Below are positions 10,037 through 21,795 of a stretch of DNA of 64,000 nucleotides, one piece after another. Each line of letters starts with the position of its first letter. The stretch's first letter is position 1. Source of the stretch: Hawksworthiomyces lignivorus (taxonomy: Eukaryota > Ascomycota > Sordariomycetes > Ophiostomatales > Ophiostomataceae); contig NTMA01000073.1 of assembly GCA_002917075.1 (NCBI GenBank), positions 1 through 64,000 on the forward strand. Direction: 5' to 3'. The translations under genes were made by a program, and so were the position numbers. The notes under the pieces are model-generated. The model did no database searches. It had not been told where the DNA came from and saw nothing but the letters and a program-made list of their open reading frames with translations.

Positions 10037-13000
10037 TTAATGCTGCGGCTGCTGCTCGCCTCCTTTGAGAAGCGTCCGCAGGCTCACAGCTTCGCGGCGC
10101 AGCCGCGCGTTCTCCTTCTTGAGCCGGGCTGTCTCTTCGCTCTGCTCCTTGAGCTTGGCCACGAGCTCTTCCTTTTCCTCGCGCCCCTTGCCCTTGAGCG
10201 CCCGCACAATCTTGCCGAGTTCCATGTTGAATTTTTCGTACAATAGCTCGTTTTCTGCTGTCGCCTCCTTGTATAGCTGGTCGATCGCGCGCACCTTGCC
10301 CTCTGACGCTTTCACCGAGTTGTCCATGTCTTGCTGCAGTGCCGCTTGCTTGTCTGACACTTGTTGAATTAGCTGGGGCACGCGCTCTTCTAGGGCCTTC
10401 AGGCTGGCTGCCAGCTTCTGCAGATCAGCAGCAGTGACAGCCGCGGGGGCGGCTGAAGCAGACGTGCTTGTATTAGGTTGGCTCCCATTGAGTCGAGCCA
10501 TGTCTTCGGAAATGCGCGACAGCTCCGACTTGAGAGAGGCGTCGACTTCTTCTACAGCTCGCTTCTCGGTCTGTAGACGCTCGCGAAGTTTCTGTGGCGA
10601 CTGCAGGCGCAGCTTCTGGCCTGTGCCGCCGATGGTGGTCGCTGCAGACGCCATTGCGCTTGCGGGCAATTTTGTCGGGCTGGGAGGTGGCAGCTGACTC
10701 TGGCGGGTTGGCGACTGAGCGCCAGGCGGCGGCAGAATTGTGCCAGCGGCGCGCGATGCTTTCAATGTCGGGATTTGCGAGCCGCTAGATCCTGATAAAG
10801 CCTTTTTGTGTCCCGGTTTCGATGCCATGTCAGTCAACCCCGCAGTTGATAGAGGTGTGACTGTAGATGTTGCGGTTTTGTGCTGTGGAGATATTTCAGC
10901 AGTGGCAATATTCTCTTTCTGCCGAGGCGACTGAAAGCTGCTTAGCTGCTGTTCGAGGCTGTTCTGGGGAGTATGCTGGAAGGGACTGTTCGGCTGGAAC
11001 TGCGTGAGTGACTGCGACTGCGACTTAGGGCTGACGGGAATCTTAGAGGGCGATGGTGCTCGGGGTGTCGAGTTCATCTTCTCCGACGTCGTCTTGGTCG
11101 TGCGGAGAGGCACTGGTGGCAGTGGGTTGTCTTCGAGGCTGGCTGACTCCATCAGGCTCTTGAGATCAGATAGAGAGCTGCGCCGCTTCCTCCTTAACGA
11201 CTTTTCTCCCGGTTTGGCAGAACTTGGCTCCGGATCTGGCTCCCCGATCGTCTCTAGCTGGCGATGCGAGCTGTTCGGCCGATGGGAGCTCGTCGGCCGC
11301 AGCATCGTGTCGTCGAAGGCTCCAGCAATTGGGGGACGATCCCGCGAAGCAGGGCGTTTCATGAGCTTGTTGATGTTAGTGGTGGCAGCAGGAGAGTGGT
11401 TGCCCATATCAATGGACCGAGATCGATTGACATAATATGACGACGACGCTTTGGACAGACTTGACGTTTCACCCGTGGCTGGGTGCCGGTGATGCTTGCT
11501 GAGACTGCGCCACATCGATGGTCGCTCTGCATCACTGCCTGCGCTGCCGCCATTAATACTGCCCGAGCCAACCATGCTCTCCAGGCCTCGGTTGCTGCTA
11601 CTGTTTTGTCGAAGGAGAGACTCGAGACCAAACTTCCTCCGCAGAGACGAGGTGTTGGAAGTCAGCGATCCCGTGGCCGACTTGTGACTTCTCGCTGTTG
11701 AGCTCAGCGATTCGTAAGCTGAGCTTCGCAGGTGGATGCTTGAGCCAAATCCAATCTCGTCGAAGATGCGGTCACAGTCTTCGACGAGGCGGTCAAGAAG
11801 ATTAATATAATTATGCGGCTCACTGCAATCCGCGACTAGAAGCTCGGCAAATGCCAGAGTTAGAGCACCGCGATCGCCGTCGTCGCTGCAGCCCTCCAGC
11901 AGATCGGCAAGGAGCTTGATCAACGCCGTAAATGCGCGTCGATTTTGGGGTGCCATGTCGGCAAACAAATAGTTGACAAAGTCGGCAAAGTCTCCAGGTA
12001 CCTTGCGAGCGGCCCGCTCTTGCAGGGCATCAAGTGACTGGATGGTCATAACGGAGCCCATCTGCTCGCGCCAGGCGATGCGGGTAAACTTTTCGAATGC
12101 GGCGAAAACGACCTCGGGCGGTAGATCAGACGAAGACTCCCAGTCATAGGGGCTCTCGTTCAGCTTATTGTACAAGAGATTGACAGACAGCTCATCAGAT
12201 GAGCTGCCGCTCCTGTTGAGTAGTGTGCGTGCAACAAACTGGCCCTTGCGTGACTGCAGAGCAGCCACATATCCAGTAAACGTTTGCTCTAGGCGCACGA
12301 GAGGATTCTCCGGCCGCGTGGCGTCCACACCAAGGAGTCCTCCATTCCGGTCTCGTATAGAGCCGCTAATAGAAGCTACATCTGGCAGATAACGTCCACT
12401 ACCGGACTGTGACCGCTGGAGACGTAATGAGCCATGCAAGTTTTCGGATAAACTGGTAACGCTAGCAGTGGCGGCCGCAGTGGCAATTGGTGTGCTATTG
12501 CTACTAGTAACGTTGCCCGTACTGCCACCCAGAAAGCTCGAGAACAATTTGACGGGAGAGGACGCAAGAAACGATCTCGTTTTCTCGCTTCTCGTATTAA
12601 AATTTAGAGACCGGAGGATCTTCGTGTGGTAAGACACGAGAGCCGGTACCAATTTTAGGTTATACGGGTTGTGCTGGATGCTCATGAGTTGGATGACTGC
12701 ACGTCGTTAGTTGGGGTGCTATTGCACATGTGATCAAAAATGGCATCAAATAGACAAAAAGATAAGACTTACTTCGCCGTGAAAGAGTGGGAAGGAAGTC
12801 TTCCTGTGCGATGTCGTCAGTGAACCGCTTGCCGTTGAGACCTAGCGTGCTCATTATCAGGCGTTTTCCGTCGCCGTAGCTGCCTCGCCCGCCGCTGCTG
12901 CTGGTGCTTCTCCGACCAGGGTTCGTGCGCACTTCAACGACAATCTCGACTCCGTAGTGGCCGACGGGGGCGCCCTTAGTGCCTCTGTGGTTGTCAAAGA

Positions 13001-15152
13001 CGACGCGCACAGGTGCGGGCTCGCGGCGACCCTCGATGAGCTGCTCGGCAGCCTCCTCAAAGACGGCGGCGTGGAGGCCCATGTTGTTGTTTTCCGGTAG
13101 GCGAACCGAGCGGAGGGTCCAGGTTGGTGTCTCGCGCTCAGCCTCGGAAAAGCGGCCTTCGATGCGCGCCTTGACGAGATCCTCACTCCACCGCGTGGCC
13201 TTCCCCTCTAGAGCCTCCTGCAAGACAAAGCAGCGGGACGTGATTGCTTTGCTCGCCACAACGCCACTTGCATGAGCACCCTTCATCTCCTGTGTTGAAG
13301 TCATCCACACGAGGCGACCATCTACTGACTCGGTAAAGCGCACATCAGCCAGCTGATGCCAGCCGCTGAACGCAAACTCATAGGTACCAGGGCCTCCTGC
13401 CGCATTGGTCATGGATGCTAACAAGCCCGCCGGCGATGGCTTGTCAATCTCACGGAGCAGGTCGCGTCCTGTGAGCATCGAGCTGGCCTTCTTTTTGACT
13501 AGGACCAGGCAATCGCTAAACAGCAGAAACAAGCCAGCGCGGTCCTGAATGCCAATGCTATGAGGGTCCGCATCGTATGGAGCGGCGAGTTCAACAAAAT
13601 CAGTGGCCAGGACCAGACGACCTTGAGGCTCAAGGTCAACAGGCCAGCACTCGATCAGATTGCGCAGCCGGTTGGTGACATGTGGCTTGTCTTCCAGTGG
13701 GTCGTCCATGGAGCAAATGTTGGTAATGATGTCGCGGGCTTTCAACATCAGCTGCAGGGCGGGGTGGGTGATTGGGAGGCAGCCAACAATCTGGTCAATC
13801 AAGAGGCTGTAGCGCGGCAGACGCTGAACCGGCTCAATGAGAATGGATCGCAGGGTCTGCTCGCCAGTTGTCTGAACGACGCGATCGCGGAAACTGGACT
13901 GGTTGTTGTCCAAGAAGCTGTTCAGCAGCTGAGGGAAGTGCTGACTGGCACGGATGTACTCCTGGTAGCAGTCGGTGAACTTTGGAAACCACTCCATAAA
14001 GAGCTTGGCCATGGCGAGGGCCCCACTAGGGTCCTTGGTTCGGACAGAACCATGTCCGCCACCGGCTGCGTTGTTGCTCAGCATGGTGCGCGAGGAAGCT
14101 GAGCCGAATGTATATGGTACATCGAGGTCACGGACTGCATCTTCCTCGCTGTCGTCCATGATGCGGCGCAGCTCCTGCATGAAGGCCGAGTTGACCTGCA
14201 AGATACGGTCCGCCGCTTGTGGGAAAAGGCGGTCCAAATCCTCCAGCGACGGGCTGGCGCTATCAGGGGCGCGGTCTCGGGCCTTCTGGCGGAAGTCGTC
14301 CGCGATGTGCCTGACGAGCTCATTGAGCTTCAGGACGTAGCGCTCCTCTGTATCAACCAGCTCGCCCATCTTCATACGCAGGTCGACTTTCTGGTCTTTG
14401 GTGAAGACTTTGCTACGGTGGCTGAGCGAGCTTGGTCGTGATGGTGCGCGGCGCAGCTTAGATGTGGGCAAGAATACTGGGTCACCAAATAGCTTGACCA
14501 GCGGCATGTAGGTCGGTTCGTACTGACGCAAGGTCGGATCCAGGATGACATCATCGTCATCGTCTTCGGCTGCCATGTCGCCGTCGTCTTGTAATGGAGT
14601 GACAGTGCCCGGCGGAAGGACCAGATCGAGGTCAAGGTTGCTGACATGTTGGGTCTGTAGCGCGCACTGAAGGACGCGAATGAGCTCGGACGTAGTGGTG
14701 CTGCCATTGTCGTCGACACATGTCATAGCCTTTGCCAGGTCAGCGGCGTGCTGTTCGCCAAAGAGCGCAGGGGCGGAGCCTGGGCGGCGTCCCCGCGTCG
14801 TTGGGTACTGGTTACGCAGATGGGTCTTGACGGCATCGGGAAGCTCGCGAAAGTATTTGTAGAGTGCGAATGCGAGACCACGGCAGATCTCATCGCCTTG
14901 GAACTCGCGCGGCAGATGAGCGACAACGGTGTAGATGTTGGAATTGGGAGAGATAGTGAGCCGGGGGAAGGACTGGAAGCCAGCCGCAGAGTAGAGGTGG
15001 ACCTGGACGCGAGAGCTGTTGTGTGTGAAGTTTGCAGTCGTAGAGGGCCCATAGAAGGCGAGGACGGGGAGATGGCCGAGCAGCGGGTCACTTGCGTAGT
15101 AGAGCGTGACGGCCTCTGCCGAGAGGGCCAGCTCGTCGGTGACGCGCACCAT
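10037..15152 (-). CDS. Large Rho guanine-nucleotide exchange factor, probably Bud3-type
   Basis: Predicted Rho-GTPase activator, probably acting in septation or polarity. Exon 1 is 15152-12773 and exon 2 is 12696-10037. The 76-bp intron (12772-12697) has a GTAAGT donor, CTAAC branch point and GCAG acceptor and joins the two open frames in phase, giving 1679 residues. Features in order: a conserved N-terminal region (LPVLAFYGPS, LTISPNSN, LPREFQGDEICRG); a Dbl-homology domain at about 267-484 (EERYVLKLNELV, IEPVQRLPRYSLLIDQI); a PH-like region to about 720; a conserved helical region at about 940-1110 (PGDFADFVNYLF, PHNYINLLDRLVEDCD); a long Ser/Pro-rich stretch; and a C-terminal coiled coil at about 1520-1670. 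Length and order fit fungal Bud3, but another septation GEF such as RGF-3 is not excluded. The start is the first ATG; the frame is open 25 codons further upstream, so a small 5' exon is possible. Confidence 0.8.
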
Positions 15153-16908
15153 GGCTTTTTCGGGCGGGGCGTTCTTCAGACGAGTGGCATGGATGAGAAG
15201 AGCATCGACATGAATCGTGCAAGACAAGACTCCGACTCAGCTGGTGGATGATGTCGGCAGTCGTGAGTTAGGTAGAATGCTCGAGGAATGTCGAGAATGG
15301 GTCAGGGCCGCAAAAAAAAACTGGGGTCGTAAGGCCAAGACGGTCGCCCAAGACGGTCAACAATACAGAAGACGAAAATAGAGACTGCAGGTGGGTCCAG
15401 CCCCTTTCAGGTAAACAGACGGGGAGCGGTGTCGGTGAAGCGGGGGTTGCGGCGAAGGCAATGCGAATTGTGTTCTTGTGTCCCTTCAATGTGCGTTGCT
15501 CGTCCTTTTTTTCTTATTCTTGAGTGACCTTGACAAACTTGGCCTGTCTCAAGTTCTCTGCTTCTCGTGACCAAGCCAATGGGGAGCTTGTTGTTATTGG
15601 CGAGACACGACAGTAAGGAACATACAGCCAGGAAGAACTAGCTGGTATCCACGGCGATCGACGTCCAAGAAGAACAGAAGCCACAATCCAAAGGAACGTC
15701 ACAGAGAAGGAAAAAGAAGGCAGAGGCAAAGGCAACACTTAAATCGAAAAGAAAAGGCGCCTCGTCCCGGTTCAAACTGTTATAACCTAGATTGCAGCTC
15801 CTTTTTCATGTATCCTTTTTCATTTGGTCTTGTTTCGTACTCTGCTCAGGAAATAATAGCGAACGACAACTAAGCAGCAGGGATTCTCTCTCTTTAGTCC
15901 AGTCTTGCCGTTCAACCGTCTCTTCCTCGTGGTTTGGCTGGTCGGGCTGGAGGCTCGTCGAAGACTTGGAGATATTCAGTATTACGTTTCCAGTCCCCCC
16001 TTAATATTATGAGCCCTTTCCTATAACTAATACCGCATGCTCGTATGCAGTTGCCTCAATTTTTTTTTTCTTTTCTTTTTCCATCCCAAACGGAAGGGAC
16101 GCGTCTTGGGAAGAAACGGTGTGTGCACCTGCACTTTTTTTATTTTTATTTTTATTTTTATTTTTGGAGTGCCCCGCGTCAGAGGCTAGGCCGTTTCGCG
16201 AGGAAAGTAAACAAAAGAAAAAGAGAAAACGGGAACATAAAACACGCTAGTCCTGTTATGGCGCCATTTCGGTTCAGTCCATTTATATTGCATATATGAA
16301 TATAAAATAGACAAGCCTTTATCCGAAACAGAGCTACCGGGAATCTGCTCAACGAAGCGAAAGAAACAGATGAACCCCATCCCGTGCCACGAGAACATGC
16401 GCTTTTGAAAGGGTGTTCTCATTTGCACTGTACCGGGAAATCAGCACATCTTATGGCATGTTGCTACTTCTCTTCACCCCTCTCTTCCTTTCTTCCCAGC
16501 AAATGAAAACGGCTACATGTAGGAGTATTCGCGACGGGTGGATTTTCGTTTCAAGAGAGCTGCAGATCCAATGGAGAATATAATCATAAGTACAAAAATT
16601 GGAAAGTTAAAAAAGAAAATTAAAATGATAACAAGCTTTTAGAAAAGAGCGTGGTCCTGTGCTACGAAAGGGCGACGAGGCGTGTAACTGGATTCGCTTA
16701 TGAGCTGTGAAGCGGGGCAACATTTCGAACTTTACAGCTTCCTTCTGTCTGTGTGGATTTGTTGCCCGTATTGGCTCTGAACATTTGCTTTCGCTTCTGC
16801 CGAGTCCGGTCAATCGCTCGTCCACTTAGAGCAAGCTGCAGTACCAGCAAGGTGTAGCACATTGCACGCGAAACGACACATCGCTTGCGGCATCTGCCTG
16901 CTGACAAC
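15153..16908. promoter_or_regulatory. Divergent intergenic region
   Basis: About 1.75 kb between the divergent starts of the RhoGEF (-) and esterase (+) genes, so it should hold both promoters. It contains a T-rich (TTTTTA)n tract near 16135-16165 and CT-rich stretches, typical of fungal leader regions. No coding sequence is recognised. Confidence 0.5.
16135..16165 (+). repeat. TTTTTA microsatellite
   Basis: Five near-perfect TTTTTA units in the divergent promoter region. Confidence 0.85.
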
Positions 16909-17706
16909 ATGGTGGCGACATCAACGCAGCAGCCGCCCTTGAACGGCACGCTTGTCACCGAGACGTTTGACTACGACGGCGGCCGTTTAGTCACGGTGTA
17001 TGTACCGCCCGCGCTCCCGCCAGTAGTCGTCGTATTCGCCGGCGACGGCCACCTTACTGCGCAGTGGGGCGCCGCTCTCGAAGCAGCAGCCGCCGACTCT
17101 GCGGATACCGACGCTGGCGGCTCCGTCCTCGCACGGACCATGGTAGTCGGCGCCCACCGCGCCGCAGACGAGACGCGGCGACTCGAGGAGTACGTTGATG
17201 CGCCGCAGCTCTTCGACGCTGTGCGCTTTGCCGCACACCAAACGTTCTTCGTCAAGGACGTGCGTCGGTGGGTGGTCGCGCGCTGGTTCGGTTCGGGCCC
17301 GGGCTCGGCCTCGGGTTCGGGTGTAGGTGCCGACGATGCCAAAGCAGGTCCACTGCTGCTGCCACCCGCAGTGCGCACAGCCGTCCTAGGTGTCTCAGCG
17401 GGCGGCGAGCTCGCGCTCGCCCTGGGGTTGCGCCGCCCGGACCTCTATGAGGCTGTCTTCTGCGCATCGCCGGGCGGCGGCTATCGCCCGTCGCCAGCCG
17501 TGCTGCCGCCAGGCGCTCGTATCCCGCGGACGTACCTCGTCGCGGGCTCACAGGAGCCGTTCTTCCGGGAAAACGCAGCTCGCTGGGCGACAGCACTGCG
17601 CGGTGCCGGTGCCGACGTCATAATGGCTGACCGCAACGGGGAACACGGCGGTGCCTTCTGGCAAGAGGAGTTCCCACGGATGGTGGCGTGGGCGTTTGGG
17701 CAGTGA
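16909..17706 (+). CDS. Esterase of the alpha/beta-hydrolase superfamily (putative esterase, enterochelin-esterase-like)
   Basis: Single-exon protein of 265 residues counted from ATG 16909; the frame also has an earlier ATG at 16885. It shows an N-terminal strand with VVVFAGDGHL, the nucleophile elbow GVSAGGE (Ser near residue 165), and a late His in NGEHGGAFW near residue 247. These fit a Ser/His catalytic set of the esterase D/Fes-like family. No signal peptide is evident, so it is probably cytosolic. A Gly/Ser-rich insert near residues 125-145 is absent from bacterial relatives as I know them. The substrate cannot be inferred. Confidence 0.7.
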   Translation: MVATSTQQPPLNGTLVTETFDYDGGRLVTVYVPPALPPVVVVFAGDGHLTAQWGAALEAAAADSADTDAGGSVLARTMVVGAHRAADETRRLEEYVDAPQLFDAVRFAAHQTFFVKDVRRWVVARWFGSGPGSASGSGVGADDAKAGPLLLPPAVRTAVLGVSAGGELALALGLRRPDLYEAVFCASPGGGYRPSPAVLPPGARIPRTYLVAGSQEPFFRENAARWATALRGAGADVIMADRNGEHGGAFWQEEFPRMVAWAFGQ

Positions 17707-17957
17707 ATGCATTCTACCGCACAGAGCCCATGAGGGAACTTACCTGATGAGCTATTTATTAGTAGGACGTAGTAGTCCATATTCTATTAAACGAAAATAA
17801 TCTGCTCGCGAGTTGAAGACTTGGATGCTCTGATAGGTCACGAAACGATGTTTCGTACCAATGATAATCATTTGGTGCGCTCGGCGTACCACGCGTGCTG
17901 AGAGAGGAGATCGTACCTCTTGATCCATCGTTCGTGAGGCTCGCTTCCATGAAACCA

Positions 17958-18039
17958 GGCAAGATGGCCGAGTTGGTTATGGCGTAGGATTAAGGTTCCT
18001 ATGGAGCAATCCGCGTGGGTTCAAGTCCCACTCTTGTCA
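17958..18039 (+). tRNA. tRNA-Leu, anticodon AAG
   Basis: The acceptor stem pairs 17958-17964 with 18032-18038 (7 bp, one G-T), with discriminator A at 18039. The D arm follows TGGCCGAGTTGG. The anticodon stem TAGGA/TCCTA encloses loop TTAAGGT (17990-17996), giving AAG. A long variable arm (class II, as expected of Leu) precedes the T arm GTGGG-TTCAAGT-CCCAC. No intron is present in the anticodon loop. The 82-nt gene decodes CUU, and CUC by A34-to-inosine editing. Confidence 0.93.
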
Positions 18040-18044
18040 ACAAG

Positions 18045-18054
18045 TTTTCTTTTT
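18045..18054 (+). terminator. RNA polymerase III terminator of the tRNA gene
   Basis: T4 at 18045-18048 and T5 at 18050-18054, five bases after the tRNA 3' end. Confidence 0.8.
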
Positions 18055-19394
18055 GGTACTCCTCCTCGAGGAGGCTACACCGCAAGCGTGGTCACGATCT
18101 CTTATTTGCAGAACCTGAGGGTCGATGTCGTGAGAAAGAACAAGCAGGAAAGGCCATGTGACGACGCTGCAGCATTGCCTATCGTTCTGTTCACGCCAAT
18201 TTTTTTGAAGCTATTTTCTCTCTTTTATCGCCTCGCATGGCCTAATTCTAGACTAAGCGGCTTAAAACTTTCACTAGGTCGCACCAATTGAGAAATTCAT
18301 AGACCTAGGATCTAGGTAGATAATAAAGAGCACCTAGAACATAAAACACCCAGTTCTAAGCAGTGATATTTATTTTCTTCTTTCTTGCTTTTAAAAAGGA
18401 TTCTAGCCGCTATTGTTAAGAAAAATGGTGAGCAAGGACACACGGCTGTTTCGGTGGGCGCTACTATAATCCGCCATGCTCTGCATTGGATTATACTAAT
18501 TCAGACGCCCAACTCTTCGGTACCGACACCAAACCACATGATTTGCTCCCTAAGCGTGTCTCGAGCGTCTACTCCATGTCGTCAGTCATGTCCATGGAGC
18601 CGCGTGTCCATTGGGCGAGTCTGACTCGATTGAACAAATCAAAGAAATGGAAAAGCAATTGGCGATAGGTGCATAACCTTTCACAACCACATAGTCTCGC
18701 AAGCACCACCCTTCCGTTGAATTAGCTTGCTGGCAATGTAAAAACCTGGCCACTTTCGAAATCTATAAGTTAATAGCTCAGCTTCTGGTATGTCACTACG
18801 TTACACTGGTCGCACTGAACAAGCCTTGTCTAGTCAGGTCAATGTGCTTTGCTGAAATCTTCGATTTAAACATCAAGCTTCGGCTGCTCTAGTAGTTGGG
18901 GATTAGAAGAGCTACATACTGTGCTTTCTAAGCTGTTGTTGCTAAGATATCACATTGGCCTCGGAATCATGTAAGAGAGCTTTAGCATCACGATGTGTTC
19001 CTTTCACATATAAGTAGCAAAAGTCCTCGCATGAGTAGACTGAAGCTTTGTTAAGTTGATAAGATACTGAATTAAATATTTCCCCCTTTTTAATTGATTT
19101 GATATTTCAACCCCTATATTTGCGCCGCTTTTGTGTTTATATTGCATTTCTTTGCTCGTAGCAATAGTGCTCATCGATTCATGCAGCTAAATCGGCATAA
19201 TGTCTCCGGCAGCTCTTCCGCGGTAAAACGGAACAGTTTCATTCCTCAACAAGTACCATGTAACTGGTCCATATAATTAAGACATTGCATCTCAGAGCGA
19301 GATACTCGCTGTAATTAAAATTAGGTCTTTCCTACATACTTTGACAAAGCTATATGCTCTCCAGTTGCTCAGTTTTACCCAAAGCCTGCAAATT
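18055..19394. other. Gene-poor AT-rich spacer
   Basis: Between the tRNA gene and the hydrolase gene. Short open frames at 18385-18668 carry no domain and are not conserved-looking. The + strand promoter of the hydrolase should lie in the right part. Confidence 0.45.
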
Positions 19395-20441
19395 ATGGAG
19401 CAGCTGAAGTATAATTTCAAGCGTGCAGACGATGACGTATTGATTGAGGCCGACGTCTTCGTTCCCAAAGCAAAGGCCACACTGCCATTGGGTATGACTC
19501 TATCTGCGTATTTCTTAAGAATCTCATAATTTTTGAGCTTAACTCTCATCAACCTAGCCCTCTACTTTCATGGCGGAAATTTTGTCGTTGGTTCCAAGGA
19601 GCTCTTTCCCCGCTACCACCGCGACCGCTTACTCGCTCTCGGCTTCATTGTTGTGTCTGCAAACTATCGGCTGGCGCCGACCATCAGTGTCTACGATGGT
19701 CCGATCTGTGATGCTCTTGATGCCTATGAGTGGACGCGGGCTACTCTTCCTGGCCTGCTGAAACAGGAAAAGAGCATTGAAGCTGACGGCAGTCGTGTTG
19801 TGGTGCTTGGTCAATCTTGTGGCGGAGCATTGGCACTGCTAACGGTACGTCTCCCTTATCCGCACTCATACGTCACACTCAAAACATTCATGGAGAGACT
19901 AAAAACTCAGGCCGGCCAGCCAGAGCCTCCACGGGCAATACTTGATATCTACGGCATGAAGTATCTGCAAGATCCTTTCTATCACACTGCCGTGGCCAGC
20001 CGCCCTCCTCTTGACAAGGCGTTTGTCGGCCAGATCTTCAAAGATGTTCCACCGCCTACCAGCGGTCCTCCGCCTGTGGGTCCCAACGGCCCCGACTTGG
20101 CCAGCTACCGAGTGGCCTGGATGTTTGACAACAGCAGGGCAGGCACCCTTTTCAAGGTAGCTGTGGCCGACGACAACTACGCCCGCGTCGATCCGGCGAC
20201 GCTATTCGGCTCTCTCAAGGATAGGTTCCCACCCACGTTCTTCATCCACGGTACGGCTGACACAGTCGTGGACGCCAAATTCTCGCAGCAGGCGCACGAT
20301 GAGCTCAAGGCCAATGGGGTCGAGACAGAGCTAGTGCTGATCGACGGGGCACCCCATGGACTAGATTCGCGGGCCACAGTGGGGGGTCCGGTTGGGGACA
20401 TTGTGGACCGCGGACTAAATTTTCTCAAGGCGCATGTGTAG
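19395..20441 (+). CDS. Alpha/beta-hydrolase fold-3 (HSL-like) esterase, three exons
   Basis: Exons 19395-19491, 19558-19844 and 19911-20441 give 304 residues. Intron 1 (66 bp, GTATGA...CCTAG) joins the N-terminus to the oxyanion motif FHGGN. Intron 2 (19845-19910, GTACGT...CTCAG) is 66 nt, has no stop and keeps frame; removing it leaves LALLTAGQPEPPRAI, which reads like the family. The nucleophile elbow is GQSCGG, the acid lies in HGTADTVVD, and the His in APHGLD. The fold matches the hormone-sensitive-lipase or carboxylesterase group, often involved in secondary metabolism or detoxification, but no biosynthetic gene is adjacent. The substrate is unknown. Confidence 0.8.
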
Positions 20442-21078
20442 GAGTGAGAGCTGAGAGTGAACTCTTGCCAAATGGAAATAGAGCTCTTTTCAAACGAGAA
20501 CACATAAGCTGCAGATAAAACCCCCATGAATGGCATTTTCTCTCCACTGGATCAAACTCCGGCAACACCGGCAAGGTGGCTGAGATGTTATACGTCAAGC
20601 TATATAGTATATAATATATTCTTTCCACCAAGAAGGAAAAAAGAAAATAGAGAGGCTATTTCCAGATGTCTAGAGCTGTAGCTAGCGGTCATGAATATGT
20701 CCATTCGCGCTATAAGGCGCAAAGGCCTTCCACAAGCAATTATGAACAATGGCCTAAAAGATCGATCATGTTGATTACCGTAGAGAGTATTCATCTCACC
20801 AATACCTATCTCGAGCAAGAGCTATGTAGAATCGCTTGACGGCTGCAGAACGTGGCGGGACACTAGCGCACTGATTGGATCGCATATGGCCAAAAATTGG
20901 GCTTCGCTTGTATCTCACCACTGCTCGCTTCAAGTGGGGCGCTATTCGGTTAAGCTCACCACGTATAATAGCTCCCTGTCGATAGCGAAAGGGCTACGAC
21001 TCTGAAATTCGCACCGAGACAGCAATGTGTCGGTTGCCAACTCTATGATTAAAATAATATCCTCCCAAACTAGCCGCT
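20442..21078. other. Intergenic
   Basis: A 637-bp spacer between two + strand genes: 3' UTR of the hydrolase and promoter of the 2H phosphoesterase gene. Nothing else is recognised. Confidence 0.5.
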
Positions 21079-21795
21079 ATGCAGGAGCAGCAGGAGCAGC
21101 AGGAGCAGCAGGAGCAGCAGAAGCCCAAGTACCCGCTGGGGGTGCCGGGCAAGTTCGACCCGGACGGCAACGTCCAGCGCTTCGCGGGAAACACGATCGT
21201 GGCGCACCTGGCGCCGTCGAGCGCCCTCTACACCTCCATGCTGGCGCTGCACGCAAAGCTGCGCGCGGGTCCGTTGGCGCACCTCTACGCCATGCTGCCG
21301 CCGCCCAGCTGGCACATGACCGTCTTCGAGTGCCTGTGCGACCAGGTGCGCGAGCCGGCGTTCTGGGCGGCCGACCTGCCGCTGGACGTGCCGCTCGATG
21401 TGAGCACCGAGCATTTACGCGCGAAACTCGAGGCGTTCCGGCTCGACTGCGCCCCACCGCTGCGCATGAAGGTGACGGGCTTCAGCACGCTGGAGATCGG
21501 CATCGGCGTCCACCTCGAGCCGCAGACGGCCGAGGAGGGCCGGCGGCTGCGCGGCCTGCGCGGCCGCCTGGCCGACGCGCTCCAGATCCGCCACCCGCAG
21601 CACGACGTCTACGAGCTACACCTGAGCATGGCTTACCTGCTGCGGCATCTGGACGCCGAGCAGGAGGCCGCACTGTCGGCCCTGCTGCAGGAGCATCTCC
21701 AGGAGATGCCCAAGGACTTTGAGCTGGGGGCGCCCGAGTTCTGCACGTTTGAGAACATGTTCGCTTTTAAGCGTCTTATGTACCTGCACGAGTAG
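21079..21795 (+). CDS. 2H phosphoesterase superfamily protein (DUF1868-like)
   Basis: A 238-residue single-exon protein. The two hallmark His-x-Ser/Thr motifs are WHMTVFE (near residue 75) and LHLSMAY (near residue 181), about 105 residues apart, as in the 2H family of RNA cyclic phosphodiesterases and ligases. The FDPDGN-RFAGNTIVAHL region near 25-45 matches the DUF1868 group as I know it. The N-terminus is a Gln/Glu run encoded by tandem CAGGAGCAG units (21079-21120) that may vary in length. The protein is predicted to cleave 2',3'-cyclic phosphate or a related RNA end; the real substrate is unknown. No targeting signal is seen. Confidence 0.75.
   Translation: MQEQQEQQEQQEQQKPKYPLGVPGKFDPDGNVQRFAGNTIVAHLAPSSALYTSMLALHAKLRAGPLAHLYAMLPPPSWHMTVFECLCDQVREPAFWAADLPLDVPLDVSTEHLRAKLEAFRLDCAPPLRMKVTGFSTLEIGIGVHLEPQTAEEGRRLRGLRGRLADALQIRHPQHDVYELHLSMAYLLRHLDAEQEAALSALLQEHLQEMPKDFELGAPEFCTFENMFAFKRLMYLHE

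Noticed and set aside
18385..18668. Two short + strand frames downstream of the tRNA gene
   Set aside because: No motif and no codon bias; not supported as genes.
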